Assembly: GCA_937879875.1 (NCBI GenBank)
Contig: CALFMN010000153.1
Location: 1 to 24,587 of the forward strand
Source of the DNA: an uncultured Chloroflexota bacterium
Lineage (GTDB): Bacteria > Chloroflexota > Dehalococcoidia > CAUJGQ01
Direction: 5' to 3'
DNA length: 24,587 nt
The notes beneath the pieces are model-generated. The model was not told the DNA's origin, made no database searches, and worked only from the letters and a program-made list of their open reading frames with translations. Of the stretch, positions 7,981-15,249 are shown in pieces (within the stretch, counting starts at the first letter, position 1; every line of letters starts with the position of its first letter). The translations under genes were made by a program, and so were the position numbers.

Positions 7981-9387
7981 ATGATCGAGATCGGCGTCTT
8001 CCACAACGGCGCATCCGATTTGAACGCCATCACTACACCGGACGGCGTGGTGGTGAACGACGGCACCTTGGCCGAAGTCTCGGCCAGCAACCAGCGCGTG
8101 CTGGTCAGCCAGGTGCGGCAGGGGATCCTCGCCGACCGGCTGGGCTTCGACTACTGGTTCATGACCGAGCACCATTTCCAGCCCGAGGGTGCGGAGTTCA
8201 GCCCGAATCCGCTGCTGGTGGAGACGGCGATCGCCGCGCAGACGAAACGCATCCGCCTCGGCCAGATGGCGAACATCCTCTCCTGGTGGCACCCGATCCG
8301 CATCGCCGAGCAGGCCGCGATGCTGGACGTGATCAGCGGCGGCCGACTGGAGTTCGGCGTGGGCCGCGGCTACCAGCCGCGCGAGAATGAGACCTTCGGC
8401 AAACCGTTCGGCTCGACGATTCAAGACCAGGAGCGCAACCGCGTCTACTTTCAAGAAGCGTACGAGACGATCATCAAGGCCTGGACGGAGGGCTCGTTCT
8501 CGTATCACGGTGAGTTCGTCTCCGTGCCGCCGGCCTACACGAAGTGGAACCACAAGCAGACGATCGCCTACTTCAAGCAGCAGGGCGTCGGCCGCAATGT
8601 GAACGAGGTGCTGCGCCTGGGTCAGCCCGACATGTACTCGATGGGCAGCCCGATCATGGCCTCAACCACGACGCTGAAGGAGATCAGCGTCTATCCGCAG
8701 CCCTTGCAGAAGCCGCACCCGCAGGTCTGGGAGCCGGTGACGAGCGAGCGCTCGATCCGCTGGACGGCGCAGCACGGCGTCAACAGCTTCACCGTGCCGG
8801 AGCCAACCTCGCGGCTGAAGCGCAACGTCGAGATCTACTACGAGGAGGCAGCGAAGAACAACTGGCCCGACCGCCTGAACCGCGGCCAGTGGAAGTTCGG
8901 CTGGGACGCGCAGAAGCACCGCGGCTTCGGCTGCTGCCGCTACGTCCACTTCCTGCCGAGCGGCGCGAAGCAGCAGCAGGATTTGGAGCGCTACAAGCAG
9001 GCGATCGAGCTGCAGTGGGACTACTACGGGCCGTTCGGCTTCGCCGCCGTGCTCTCGGAGCTGGACGAGCCGATGTACGACCTGCAGATGAAGGTCACGG
9101 CCGACCTGATTATGCAGAAGGAGATCGCGATCGTCGGCACGCCGGATCAGGTCGTGGACAAGATCATGCGCATCAAGGAGCGCTGCGGCTTCGACGATTT
9201 CATGTTCACTGCCTGGTTCGAGGCCGGCGGCTATACGACCGCGGAGATCGAGGAGCAGATGCAGATCTTCGCGGCTGAAGTGATGCCGGCACTGAAGCGG
9301 GCCTGCGGCGGCGGCGCCTCACTGGCCGAATCGACGGTGCAGCTCGTGCCCGACCGGGCGCTGGCGGGCGCGCCGGCGGGTGCCTAA
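7981..9387 (+). CDS. LLM-class flavin-dependent oxidoreductase, long form
   Basis: A 468-residue luciferase-family protein. It opens with IEIGVFHNGASDL, has FDYWFMTEHHF (the conserved EHH of luciferase alpha-like members), LGQMANILSWWHPIRIAEQ, and the GGRLEFGVGRGYQPRE loop. The C-terminal third contains VGTPDQVVDKIMRIKERCGFDDFMF, the usual LLM closing segment. It is about 100-140 residues longer than the common family, with an insert around residues 180-320, as in some alkanal-monooxygenase-like members. ATG 7981 has AAAGGA 8 nt upstream; open frame before it is not family sequence. The stop codon TAA lies within the left arm of the repeat starting at 9383. Confidence 0.88.
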   Translation: MIEIGVFHNGASDLNAITTPDGVVVNDGTLAEVSASNQRVLVSQVRQGILADRLGFDYWFMTEHHFQPEGAEFSPNPLLVETAIAAQTKRIRLGQMANILSWWHPIRIAEQAAMLDVISGGRLEFGVGRGYQPRENETFGKPFGSTIQDQERNRVYFQEAYETIIKAWTEGSFSYHGEFVSVPPAYTKWNHKQTIAYFKQQGVGRNVNEVLRLGQPDMYSMGSPIMASTTTLKEISVYPQPLQKPHPQVWEPVTSERSIRWTAQHGVNSFTVPEPTSRLKRNVEIYYEEAAKNNWPDRLNRGQWKFGWDAQKHRGFGCCRYVHFLPSGAKQQQDLERYKQAIELQWDYYGPFGFAAVLSELDEPMYDLQMKVTADLIMQKEIAIVGTPDQVVDKIMRIKERCGFDDFMFTAWFEAGGYTTAEIEEQMQIFAAEVMPALKRACGGGASLAESTVQLVPDRALAGAPAGA

Positions 9388-9567
9388 CCCCGCCGGGCCT
9401 ATCCCTGGTTTCGCAAGCGAAGTCTGTTCATCCGAAGTCTCCGACGGTTGCGCTGCGCTCTGGCCCCACAGGGGAAGGGTTGGTTCAAGGACAATCGATT
9501 GTTCTCAGAAAGCCCCTTCCCTGTGGGAAGGGGAAATCCGAGCGCTTGCGCGAGGGAGGGGTAGGCG
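9383..9567. repeat. Palindromic repeat element related to the one at 7345-7560
   Basis: Outer ends read GCCTAACCCC and GGGGTAGGC. The inner arms at 9464-9479 (CCCCACAGGGGAAGGG) and 9514-9527 are near-perfect reverse complements with one length difference. The centre carries the 12-bp palindrome ACAATCGATTGT (9491-9502). The block 9434-9463 is identical to 3929-3958. It spans most of the 188-nt gap between convergent genes. Confidence 0.6.
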
Positions 9568-9575
9568 CGCCGCTG

Positions 9576-9917
9576 CTACTCCCTGCCGCGGCTGCGGTAG
9601 ACGATCACATTGACGCGCTCAAGCGTGACGAGGCCTTCCTGCACCAGCTCGTGAACGGTGGGCAGGAAGGCCTCGATCTTCGGCTCTTCGTCTACGATCT
9701 CGATCACCATCGGCAGATCGGGCGCAATATCCACCAGGCGCGCGGTGTGAATGCGGCTGTGGGAGCCGAAGCCTTCGACACCGCGCAGCACCGTGGCGCC
9801 GGCGAGTCCCTGCCGTTTCGCCGCTTCTACAAGGGCGCTGTGCAGGCTCTTGCCGTGCCAGGTGTCCGACTCGCCCACGAAGATGCGCAGCAGCACGCCC
9901 TGCAACGGCGTGTCCAT
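9576..9917 (-). CDS. DUF190 (PII-like) protein, partner of the fluoride channel
   Basis: A 113-residue protein of the DUF190 family, which has a PII-like ferredoxin fold. Visible motifs are LRIFVGESDTWHGKSLHSAL, GLAGATVLRGVEGFGSHS and PMVIEIVDEEPKIEAFLP; the family typically carries this E-x7-G-x2-L and GFG pattern. DUF190 genes are commonly found beside crcB and are presumed to act in fluoride handling, perhaps as a regulator; no enzyme activity is established. ATG 9917 is chosen because GGAGG lies 5 nt upstream; ATG 9938 is in frame but has no such site. It follows crcB by 25 nt and lies under the same fluoride riboswitch. Confidence 0.87.
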   Translation of the reverse strand: MDTPLQGVLLRIFVGESDTWHGKSLHSALVEAAKRQGLAGATVLRGVEGFGSHSRIHTARLVDIAPDLPMVIEIVDEEPKIEAFLPTVHELVQEGLVTLERVNVIVYRSRGRE

Positions 9918-9942
9918 CGTCGCCTCCTGCATTGCCATCCCG

Positions 9943-10320
9943 CTACCGGCTCAACGCGCGCGCCAGTGCGATGCCCAGCAGCGCCGCGGCCAGCCCGACA
10001 CCCACGCTCGCGAGCAGGTAGATTGCGGCGCGCTCGATCTCATGATGCTCCGTCAGACGCAGCGCATCGAGCGAAAAGCTGGAAAACGTGGTGAAGCCGC
10101 CGAGCACGCCGACGACGAGGAAGAGACGGCCGTCCGGCCCGATCGCGCCCGCCTCGTCGGCCAGCGTGGCGAGCAGGCCGATGCAGAAACAGCCGACGAT
10201 GTTGACGCCGAGGGTGCCCCAGGGAAATGCTGCGCCGAAGCGGTCGGCCGCCCAGGTGGAAGCGAGATAGCGGGCGCCGGAGCCGAGCGCGCCGCCGGCC
10301 AGCACGAGCAACAGCTTCAC
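9943..10320 (-). CDS. crcB: Fluoride ion channel CrcB/Fluc
   Basis: A 125-residue, four-helix membrane protein with all the hallmarks of the Fluc channel: GGALGSGARYL at the start, the FPWGTLGVNIVGCFCIG helix with its conserved asparagine, and GFTTFSSFS at about 75-83, which supplies the phenylalanines and threonines lining the fluoride pores. The family works as antiparallel dimers that let fluoride leave the cytoplasm. Start is GTG 10320, spaced from an AGCAGG sequence. The first gene after a fluoride riboswitch and terminator hairpin, it is followed by the DUF190 gene. Length is normal. Confidence 0.95.
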   Translation of the reverse strand: MKLLLVLAGGALGSGARYLASTWAADRFGAAFPWGTLGVNIVGCFCIGLLATLADEAGAIGPDGRLFLVVGVLGGFTTFSSFSLDALRLTEHHEIERAAIYLLASVGVGLAAALLGIALARALSR

Positions 10321-10339
10321 CGCACCTGCTTTCCGGAGC

Positions 10340-10460
10340 GCAACAAAACGCCCCTACCGTAATTCTGGCATCGCGTTCCGCGCGATGGGGAATTCGGTAG
10401 AGGCTATCAGCCGCGTGGGCGGTTCGCCGGCCCAGCCGGCAGGCGAGCCTCATCGCCCGC
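10340..10460 (-). promoter_or_regulatory. Fluoride riboswitch (crcB motif) with terminator expression platform
   Basis: Read on the minus strand, the aptamer begins GGGCGATGAGGCTCGCC (10458 downward), continues with AACCGCC, and closes with GGCTGATAGCCTCTACC (10412-10396). This matches the crcB-motif consensus GGnGATGrnGnYCnCC ... ACCGCC ... GGCTGATnrCnYCTACC. The last residues, CTACCG (10400-10395), can instead pair with CGGTAG (10359-10354) to make a long hairpin followed by GGGCGTTTTGTT, an intrinsic terminator. Fluoride binding would hold CTACC in the aptamer and allow readthrough into crcB. A weak promoter (TACCGT as -10) lies just before the aptamer. Confidence 0.9.
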
Positions 10461-10593
10461 CACCACGGTAGCAGCGCACGGGGCGCGACACCAGCGCCGG
10501 GCCGCTCCCGCGGTGCTCTCACCACCACGATCCACAGACCGTTCCGGCTCCAGCGAGCGGCGAAGGGCCTTCGAGTGCGGGGGCAGGTTCGTG
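10461..10593. other. Spacer between phosphotransferase stop and riboswitch
   Basis: No gene is seen in this 133-nt spacer. A weak minus-strand promoter, TGGTGT with a 17-nt spacer and TACCGT (about 10471-10466), would start transcription at the aptamer. No clear terminator for the upstream phosphotransferase gene was found. Confidence 0.3.
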
Positions 10594-11508
10594 TCATGCG
10601 CCGGACGTCTGATCGGCGAGGACTTCAGCGATTGCGCGGCGGGCGTTGGCGACGATGACCGGGTTCGTGTCCAGGTAATAGGGCAATGCGATCAGCGCGA
10701 CAGAGAGTGCCCAGCCGCGACCTCGCGCCCACGTCGCGTCATCGACCCGCAGGGCTGCATGATACACGTCCCGGCTTTCGCCGGAGAAGAGCGTCCACGC
10801 GACGATCGAGTCGCAGGCGGGATCGCCCACACCCAGACACCCGAAGTCGATGACGGCGCTCAGACGGCCCCGTTGGGCGAGCAGGTTCCCGGATTGCAGG
10901 TCTCCGTGGATCCAGACCGGCGGGCCTTTCCATACGGGTGCCTGGAGCGCCGCGTCCCACGCCGCGGTCACGGCGTTGGTATCGAGCATGCTGTCTAAAC
11001 GTGCGATTGCGACCCGAGTGTCTGCATCTCGCGTTGCCAGCGGCACGCCGCGGCCAACGTTATGCGTTCCGGGGCGTGGTCCGCCGGTGGGATCGATCCG
11101 CTGCAGAGCGGCTACGAACTCGGCCAGATCGGCAGCCGCTTCGCGCAGATCGCCGATGCGCTCGATCGTCGCGTTCTCGCCTTCCAGCCACGAGTAGACG
11201 GACCAATGCCACGGGTACCCCTCGGCAGGGCTCCCCTGTGCGAGCGGAACAGGGATGGCAAGCGCCAGCTGCGGGGCAAGCTGCGGCAGCCAGCGCTGCT
11301 CCTTCTCCACCTGGCCGATCGCCCAGCCGATGCGCGGCAGTCGCACGGTCATGTCCTCGCCCAGCCGGTAGATCGTGTTGTCCGTCCCGGCGGAGGGGAC
11401 CGGCTCGATGGGAAGGTCCGCCCACTGCGGAAACTGCGCCGCGAGCAACCGGCGCACGAGCGATACGTCGGTGTCCACCTCGTCGGCGTGCATTTTTCCG
11501 GCGCACAC
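10594..11508 (-). CDS. APH-family phosphotransferase (aminoglycoside phosphotransferase-like kinase)
   Basis: A 304-residue member of the APH/choline-kinase fold. The signature Brenner motif WIHGDLQSGNLL sits near residues 199-210 with catalytic Asp at HGD, and the metal-binding VIDFGCLGVGDPACD follows near 219. An upstream SAGTDNTIYRLGEDMTVRLPR segment corresponds to the nucleotide-binding strands. Many such proteins are annotated as antibiotic kinases, but the true substrate could be an aminoglycoside, macrolide or a metabolite. GTG 11508 is preferred because AAGGAG is 6 nt upstream; ATG 11493 (MHADEVDTDVSLV) is the alternative and fits the family N-terminus. An 80-bp palindromic element ends directly before the Shine-Dalgarno site. 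Confidence 0.88.
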   Translation of the reverse strand: MCAGKMHADEVDTDVSLVRRLLAAQFPQWADLPIEPVPSAGTDNTIYRLGEDMTVRLPRIGWAIGQVEKEQRWLPQLAPQLALAIPVPLAQGSPAEGYPWHWSVYSWLEGENATIERIGDLREAAADLAEFVAALQRIDPTGGPRPGTHNVGRGVPLATRDADTRVAIARLDSMLDTNAVTAAWDAALQAPVWKGPPVWIHGDLQSGNLLAQRGRLSAVIDFGCLGVGDPACDSIVAWTLFSGESRDVYHAALRVDDATWARGRGWALSVALIALPYYLDTNPVIVANARRAIAEVLADQTSGA

Positions 11509-11521
11509 GAGCAACTCCTTT

Positions 11522-11601
11522 CAGATGGCTTCAAAACCGGCGTTCAGCGGTCGTCGAGCGGTCAAGAACGTGGCCGCGGGCCGGTTTTGAAGCCATGTCT
11601 G
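11522..11601 (-). repeat. 80-bp palindromic element, copy 1, in front of the phosphotransferase gene
   Basis: A 17-bp perfect inverted repeat (11525-11541 ATGGCTTCAAAACCGGC and 11580-11596) closes an 80-bp element running CAGATG to TCTG. It occupies nearly the whole gap between the stop of the GTPase gene (11605) and the Shine-Dalgarno of the phosphotransferase gene (11515-11520). Copy 2 is at 13688-13767; ungapped hand alignment gives about 58 of 80 identical positions, with the stems best conserved. The AAAACCGGC...GCCGGTTTT arms are also terminator-like. Confidence 0.8.
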
Positions 11602-11604
11602 GTT

Positions 11605-13593
11605 CTACACGCGCCGCATGACGTGCAGCAGGTACTCTTTGCGGTTGAGCGGATTGTGGTCGGTCCGCGGCCGGGTCGGGATCGTGCCACGGACCGGCTG
11701 GTAATGCTCGAAGGCGGATTCCAGCACGCCCTCGCCGCGCGTCAGCGCCGGTAGCTGTTGGCGCAACGCGTGCACCCGGGCCGCCGGAATCTCACCCTCC
11801 AGCACGTACGACGAACCGCGCATCGCCGCCGATTGCGGAACGGCGCCCAGCCCAGCCAGGACGGGCACAACCGATCCGAGCGTGTCCGGCGGGATCTCGA
11901 GGTGGAAGCGGTGGATCGGCTCATAAACCGTTGTGCCGGCCTGCTGCAACGCGTTCATCAACACCAGCGGCGTCAGGTTGCGGAAGTCTTCACCCGTGCT
12001 CGACATGCTCTTGTTAAAGCGCTGATGGGCATGGCTGTGCCGGGGCGCATAGCCGGAATGCGTCATGGTGACCGTGCAATCGGTGACCTGCCAGCCGCAG
12101 ATGCCCTGGTGCAGCGTTTCGTACACCGTTTCCTCAACGGCCTTGAAGAACGCGGGCGGCATCGTCCCGTGGACCTCGACCGCCAGCCGGAATTGCACGC
12201 CGCTGTTGATCGGAGCCGGCTCGATGCGCAGCCCGACGGTGGCGAGGAATGGGTTGGAAGGCGTACGGATGATCTCGACGGCCGTGCCCGTGCCGGTGGG
12301 CCGTTCGATGCAGATCGTCGTCGTTTCGCGGAATTCGACGTCGATGCCGAAGTCGCTCGCCAGCGTTGCCTGGACGACCTCTTTCTGCACCTCGCCGTAG
12401 AGCGAGACGAACAGCTCTTGCCGAGCATCGTCCTGCCGCAGGTTGATCAGCGGGTCTTGCTCGGCGAGCTGGTCGAGCGCAACGCGCAGCGCAGCTTTGT
12501 CGGCCGCGCGGCAGGGAACAACGACCGTTTCCAGTGTCGGCGGCGCGAAATGGTGCGGTTTGGAGGTCGCTCGCGAAACGCCGATCGCGTCGCCGATCTG
12601 GATAGCGCCGAGGCCCCAGAGCTTGCCAATCTGCCCTGCGGCGACCGAGGCACGCTGGACGGCCGAACCACGCTCGAAGATGCTGATCGCGGTGACCTTC
12701 GCCTCGTTGTTCCGGCCGAATTGCAGCCAATCTCGCGCGTGTACCGTTCCCGAGAACAGACGAACGTAGGCGATCTTCTCCCCGGACGGACCGCGTTCGA
12801 CCTTGAAGACGGTGCCCGAAACGGGGCCATCCACATCGCCCGCGGCCGCGGGCAGCAACTCGGTGATACCGGCGATCAGCGCATCCACGCCCGCACCCGT
12901 GATCGCCGAGCCAAAGAACACCGGATGCAGCAGCGCCTGCCTGGCCTGCGCCGCAAGGGCGCCGCGGAGCTGGCAGTAGGAAACGGTCGCCTCGTCGTCG
13001 ACGTACGCGGCCAGAAGCGCGTCATCGTGGTCAGCAAGCAGATCGGCCAACCTGGCCGTAAATGCAACGTCGGCCGCGCCGTACGGCGTGAAGCCGGCGC
13101 TGCGCGTACCGGGGTCGCGCACCGATCCCATCGGGATCGTTGCCAGCGTCAGTTTCTCGGCGATGCCCTGCAGCACGCGTTCAGCGTGTGCGCCGCCACG
13201 GTCGATCTTGTTCACGAAGATGAGGGTGGGAATGCGCAGCCGCTGCAGCGCCCGCATCAACACGCGGGCCTGCGCCTGCACACCCTCCACGGCGGAGATC
13301 ACCAGTACGGCGCCGTCGAGCACGCTCAGCACCCGTTCCACCTCGGCGATGAAATCCGGGTGGCCGGGCGTGTCGATCAGGTTGACCGTGACATCATCGA
13401 TCACGAACGACACGACGGCGGACTTGATCGTGATGCCGCGTTGTCGTTCCAGCGCCAGGGAATCGGTCTGGGTGCTGCCGTCATCGACGCTGCCGATCGC
13501 GTCGATCACACCGGCGGCGTAGAGCAGCCGCTCGGTCAGGCTGGTCTTACCGGCGTCGACATGCGCCAAAATCCCCAGGTTGAGCGTGCGCAT
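11605..13593 (-). CDS. Ribosomal-protection-type translation GTPase (OtrA/TetM/TetO family)
   Basis: A 662-residue EF-G-like GTPase of the tetracycline ribosomal-protection family. GTPase motifs: AHVDAGKTS (10-18), RGITI switch I (about 52-56), DTPGH (74-78), NKID (128-131) and GSAITG. Domains II-V follow, ending with a domain IV/V region (YAPRHSHAHQRFNKSMSS, then GSSYVLEGEIPAARVHALRQ) characteristic of OtrA/Tet proteins. Those proteins remove tetracycline from the ribosome; for a chromosomal environmental copy resistance is likely but unproven. ATG 13593 matches the family start MRTLNLGILAHVDAGK; TTG 13596 is an alternative. GGAGG lies about 12 nt upstream of ATG. A promoter, a structured 80-bp element and a short overlapping ORF lie upstream. 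Confidence 0.93.
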   Translation of the reverse strand: MRTLNLGILAHVDAGKTSLTERLLYAAGVIDAIGSVDDGSTQTDSLALERQRGITIKSAVVSFVIDDVTVNLIDTPGHPDFIAEVERVLSVLDGAVLVISAVEGVQAQARVLMRALQRLRIPTLIFVNKIDRGGAHAERVLQGIAEKLTLATIPMGSVRDPGTRSAGFTPYGAADVAFTARLADLLADHDDALLAAYVDDEATVSYCQLRGALAAQARQALLHPVFFGSAITGAGVDALIAGITELLPAAAGDVDGPVSGTVFKVERGPSGEKIAYVRLFSGTVHARDWLQFGRNNEAKVTAISIFERGSAVQRASVAAGQIGKLWGLGAIQIGDAIGVSRATSKPHHFAPPTLETVVVPCRAADKAALRVALDQLAEQDPLINLRQDDARQELFVSLYGEVQKEVVQATLASDFGIDVEFRETTTICIERPTGTGTAVEIIRTPSNPFLATVGLRIEPAPINSGVQFRLAVEVHGTMPPAFFKAVEETVYETLHQGICGWQVTDCTVTMTHSGYAPRHSHAHQRFNKSMSSTGEDFRNLTPLVLMNALQQAGTTVYEPIHRFHLEIPPDTLGSVVPVLAGLGAVPQSAAMRGSSYVLEGEIPAARVHALRQQLPALTRGEGVLESAFEHYQPVRGTIPTRPRTDHNPLNRKEYLLHVMRRV

Positions 13594-13657
13594 CAAGCGT
13601 CATGTCCTCCAGATAGGCGGCAATTCGCTGCTGGATGAACATGAACGCCCCGCGCAT
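13547..13657 (-). CDS. Possible 36-residue leader ORF overlapping the GTPase start
   Basis: ATG 13657 is preceded by AGGAGAGG at good spacing and opens a frame beginning MRGAFMFIQQRIAAYLEDM. It runs across the GTPase start in another frame and stops at TAA 13549-13547. Ribosome-protection genes such as tetM are known to carry short leader peptides, so this could couple or modulate translation of the GTPase gene. The evidence is only the Shine-Dalgarno site and position; chance cannot be excluded. Confidence 0.35.
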   Translation of the reverse strand: MRGAFMFIQQRIAAYLEDMTLDAHAQPGDFGACRRR

Positions 13658-13687
13658 TTCCCTCTCCTGACAGCCCATATAAATGGA

Positions 13688-13767
13688 CAGATGATTTCAA
13701 AACCGGCGGCCCGACGCCGCCAAATGCTCGCGAACAGGGCCGCGAGCCGGTTTTGCAACCGTATCTG
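13688..13767 (-). repeat. 80-bp palindromic element, copy 2, in the 5' leader of the GTPase gene
   Basis: It has the same length, orientation and end motifs as copy 1 (CAGATG...TCTG, with CAAAACCGGC / GCCGGTTTTG stems). On the minus strand the interior can fold into two further hairpins, GCTCGCG..CGCGAGC and GGCGGC..GCCGCC, giving a three-way junction. It lies between the predicted promoter (13789-13818) and the leader ORF (13657), so it should be transcribed. Confidence 0.78.
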
Positions 13768-13788
13768 AGTCGCTCGGCCGTTGCCGAG

Positions 13789-13818
13789 AGTGTAGGAGAT
13801 GGCCACCCCGGAGGGCAA
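13789..13818 (-). promoter_or_regulatory. Predicted promoter of the GTPase gene
   Basis: On the minus strand, TTGCCC (13818-13813), an 18-nt spacer and TACACT (13794-13789) form a good sigma70-like promoter. The start site near 13782 gives a leader of about 190 nt that contains the 80-bp palindromic element. Confidence 0.5.
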
Positions 13819-14000
13819 CCGATCTGTCGGGCGGCTCGGCTGGCGAGCTGTCGCTTCAGCTCGGCGGCGACCGCGCCGCCCTCGGCCCGGCCGTCGAGGC
13901 CGGTCAACCCAACCAGCGCAAACCGCTGAGGTCTGCCAGCCGTTCGTGCTCGCAAGACCGCCGCCGGCGCTCGGCGACCGGCACGTACAACCCGTGTGCG

Positions 14001-14029
14001 TTGTGAAATCCGCCGTGCCGGACTATGAT
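14001..14029 (+). promoter_or_regulatory. Predicted promoter of the third LLM gene
   Basis: TTGTGA (14001-14006), a 17-nt spacer and TATGAT (14024-14029). Transcription would begin near 14036, some 50 nt before ATG 14086. It is the best sigma70-like promoter in the window. Confidence 0.6.
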
Positions 14030-14085
14030 CCCGGCGCATCCCGCAAGACCGGCCGTGCAGCGGCCACGGTATACGGAGTTGCCAG

Positions 14086-15198
14086 ATGAAGCTCGGCATG
14101 TTTCTGATGCCTTCGCACCCGCCGGAACGCGACTTCAGGGAGGGCCAGGAGTACGATCTGCGCGTGCTGCGCGCGGCCGATGAGCTGGGCTGCAGCGAGG
14201 CCTGGATCGGGGAGCATTTCACCTCGCCCTGGGAGCCCAATCCCTCGCCCGACGTGCTGATCGCCCAGGCGCTCATGCAGACGAAGCAGATCAAGCTCGC
14301 ACCCGGCGCCCACCTTTTGCCCTACCACCACCCGGCCGAACTGGCCTGCCGCGTCGCCTTTATGGACCACCTGGCGCAGGGCCGCTACATGCTCGGCGTG
14401 GGCGCCAGCGGCCTGCCCAGCGACTGGCAGCTCTTCGCCGTGGACGGCGCCACCGGCAAGAACCGCGACATGACCCGCGAAGCGCTCGACATCATACTCA
14501 AGATGTGGGAGACGGACGGCGGGCTGGACTATGAGGGCCAGTTCTGGCACGTCAACGTGCCCGAGCCGATGCTGCGCACATTGAAGCACCACATCAAGCC
14601 GTTCCAGAAGCCGCACCCGCCGATCGGCGTCGCCGGCTTCAGTCCCGGCTCGGACACACTCAAGCTGGCGGGCGAGCGCGGCTTCATCCCGCTCAGCCTC
14701 AACCTCAGCCCCGGCTACGTCGCCTCGCACTGGGATTCCGTCGTGGAGGGCGGCAAACGCACCGGCCGCACGCCCGACCGGCGCGACTGGCGCATCGTAC
14801 GCGAGATCTTCGTCGCGGACACGGACGAGCAGGCTTACGAGCAATGCGTGCACGGCGACATGGGCCGCATGATGCGCGAGTACCTGCTGCCGCTCTTTAC
14901 GGACTTCGACTTCATCAAGTATCTGAAGGACGATCCGAACGTGCCGGACGAGCAGGTCACGCCGGAGTATCTCTGGAACCACGGCTGGCTGGTCGGCTCG
15001 GTGAAGACGGTTTCGGAGAAGCTGGAGCAGATGTACAAAGACCTGGGCGGCTTCGGCACGCTGCTGCTGTTCGTCTTCGACTATGCCGACCACCCCGAGC
15101 CGTGGTTCAAGTCGATGCGGCTGCTGGCCGAAGAGGTGCTGCCGAAGTTCACGGATCTGGAGCCCGCGCCGCCCGTTGCCGCCGGCGCGGCGGATTAG
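14086..15198 (+). CDS. LLM-class flavin-dependent oxidoreductase (limonene-monooxygenase-like)
   Basis: A 370-residue luciferase-family TIM barrel. Motifs: KLGMFLMPSHPPERD at the N-terminus, ELGCSEAWIGEHFTSPWEP, LAPGAHLLPYHHPAELACRV, and the GRYMLGVGASGLPSDW loop. PIGVAGFSPGSDTLKLAGERG and GSVKTVSEKLEQMYKDLGGFGTLLLF follow in the C-terminal half. The set resembles limonene 1,2-monooxygenase-like and alkane-monooxygenase-like members; the substrate is unknown. GGAG sits 7 nt before ATG 14086, and a strong promoter is present. It runs convergent with the UGSC gene, with a shared terminator hairpin between the two stops. It is only distantly like the LLM proteins at 4185 and 7981. Confidence 0.9.
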   Translation: MKLGMFLMPSHPPERDFREGQEYDLRVLRAADELGCSEAWIGEHFTSPWEPNPSPDVLIAQALMQTKQIKLAPGAHLLPYHHPAELACRVAFMDHLAQGRYMLGVGASGLPSDWQLFAVDGATGKNRDMTREALDIILKMWETDGGLDYEGQFWHVNVPEPMLRTLKHHIKPFQKPHPPIGVAGFSPGSDTLKLAGERGFIPLSLNLSPGYVASHWDSVVEGGKRTGRTPDRRDWRIVREIFVADTDEQAYEQCVHGDMGRMMREYLLPLFTDFDFIKYLKDDPNVPDEQVTPEYLWNHGWLVGSVKTVSEKLEQMYKDLGGFGTLLLFVFDYADHPEPWFKSMRLLAEEVLPKFTDLEPAPPVAAGAAD

Positions 15199-15224
15199 CC
15201 GGTCAGCGCTGCGGAGTCTCGATC

Positions 15225-15248
15225 GCGGGCGTCCCGCTGGACGCCCGC
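15225..15248. terminator. Bidirectional terminator-like hairpin between convergent genes
   Basis: A perfect 10-bp stem, GCGGGCGTCC / GGACGCCCGC, with a 4-nt loop lies between the LLM stop (15198) and the UGSC stop (15250). No T tract follows, so it may block 3' exonucleases rather than terminate alone. Confidence 0.6.
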
Positions 15249-15249
15249 A

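Noticed and set aside
11522..11601. Calling the 80-bp elements simple intrinsic terminators
   Set aside because: The stems have an A/T-flanked form, but copy 2 lies in the 5' leader after a promoter, and the same length, ends and interior likeness in both copies indicate a defined element.
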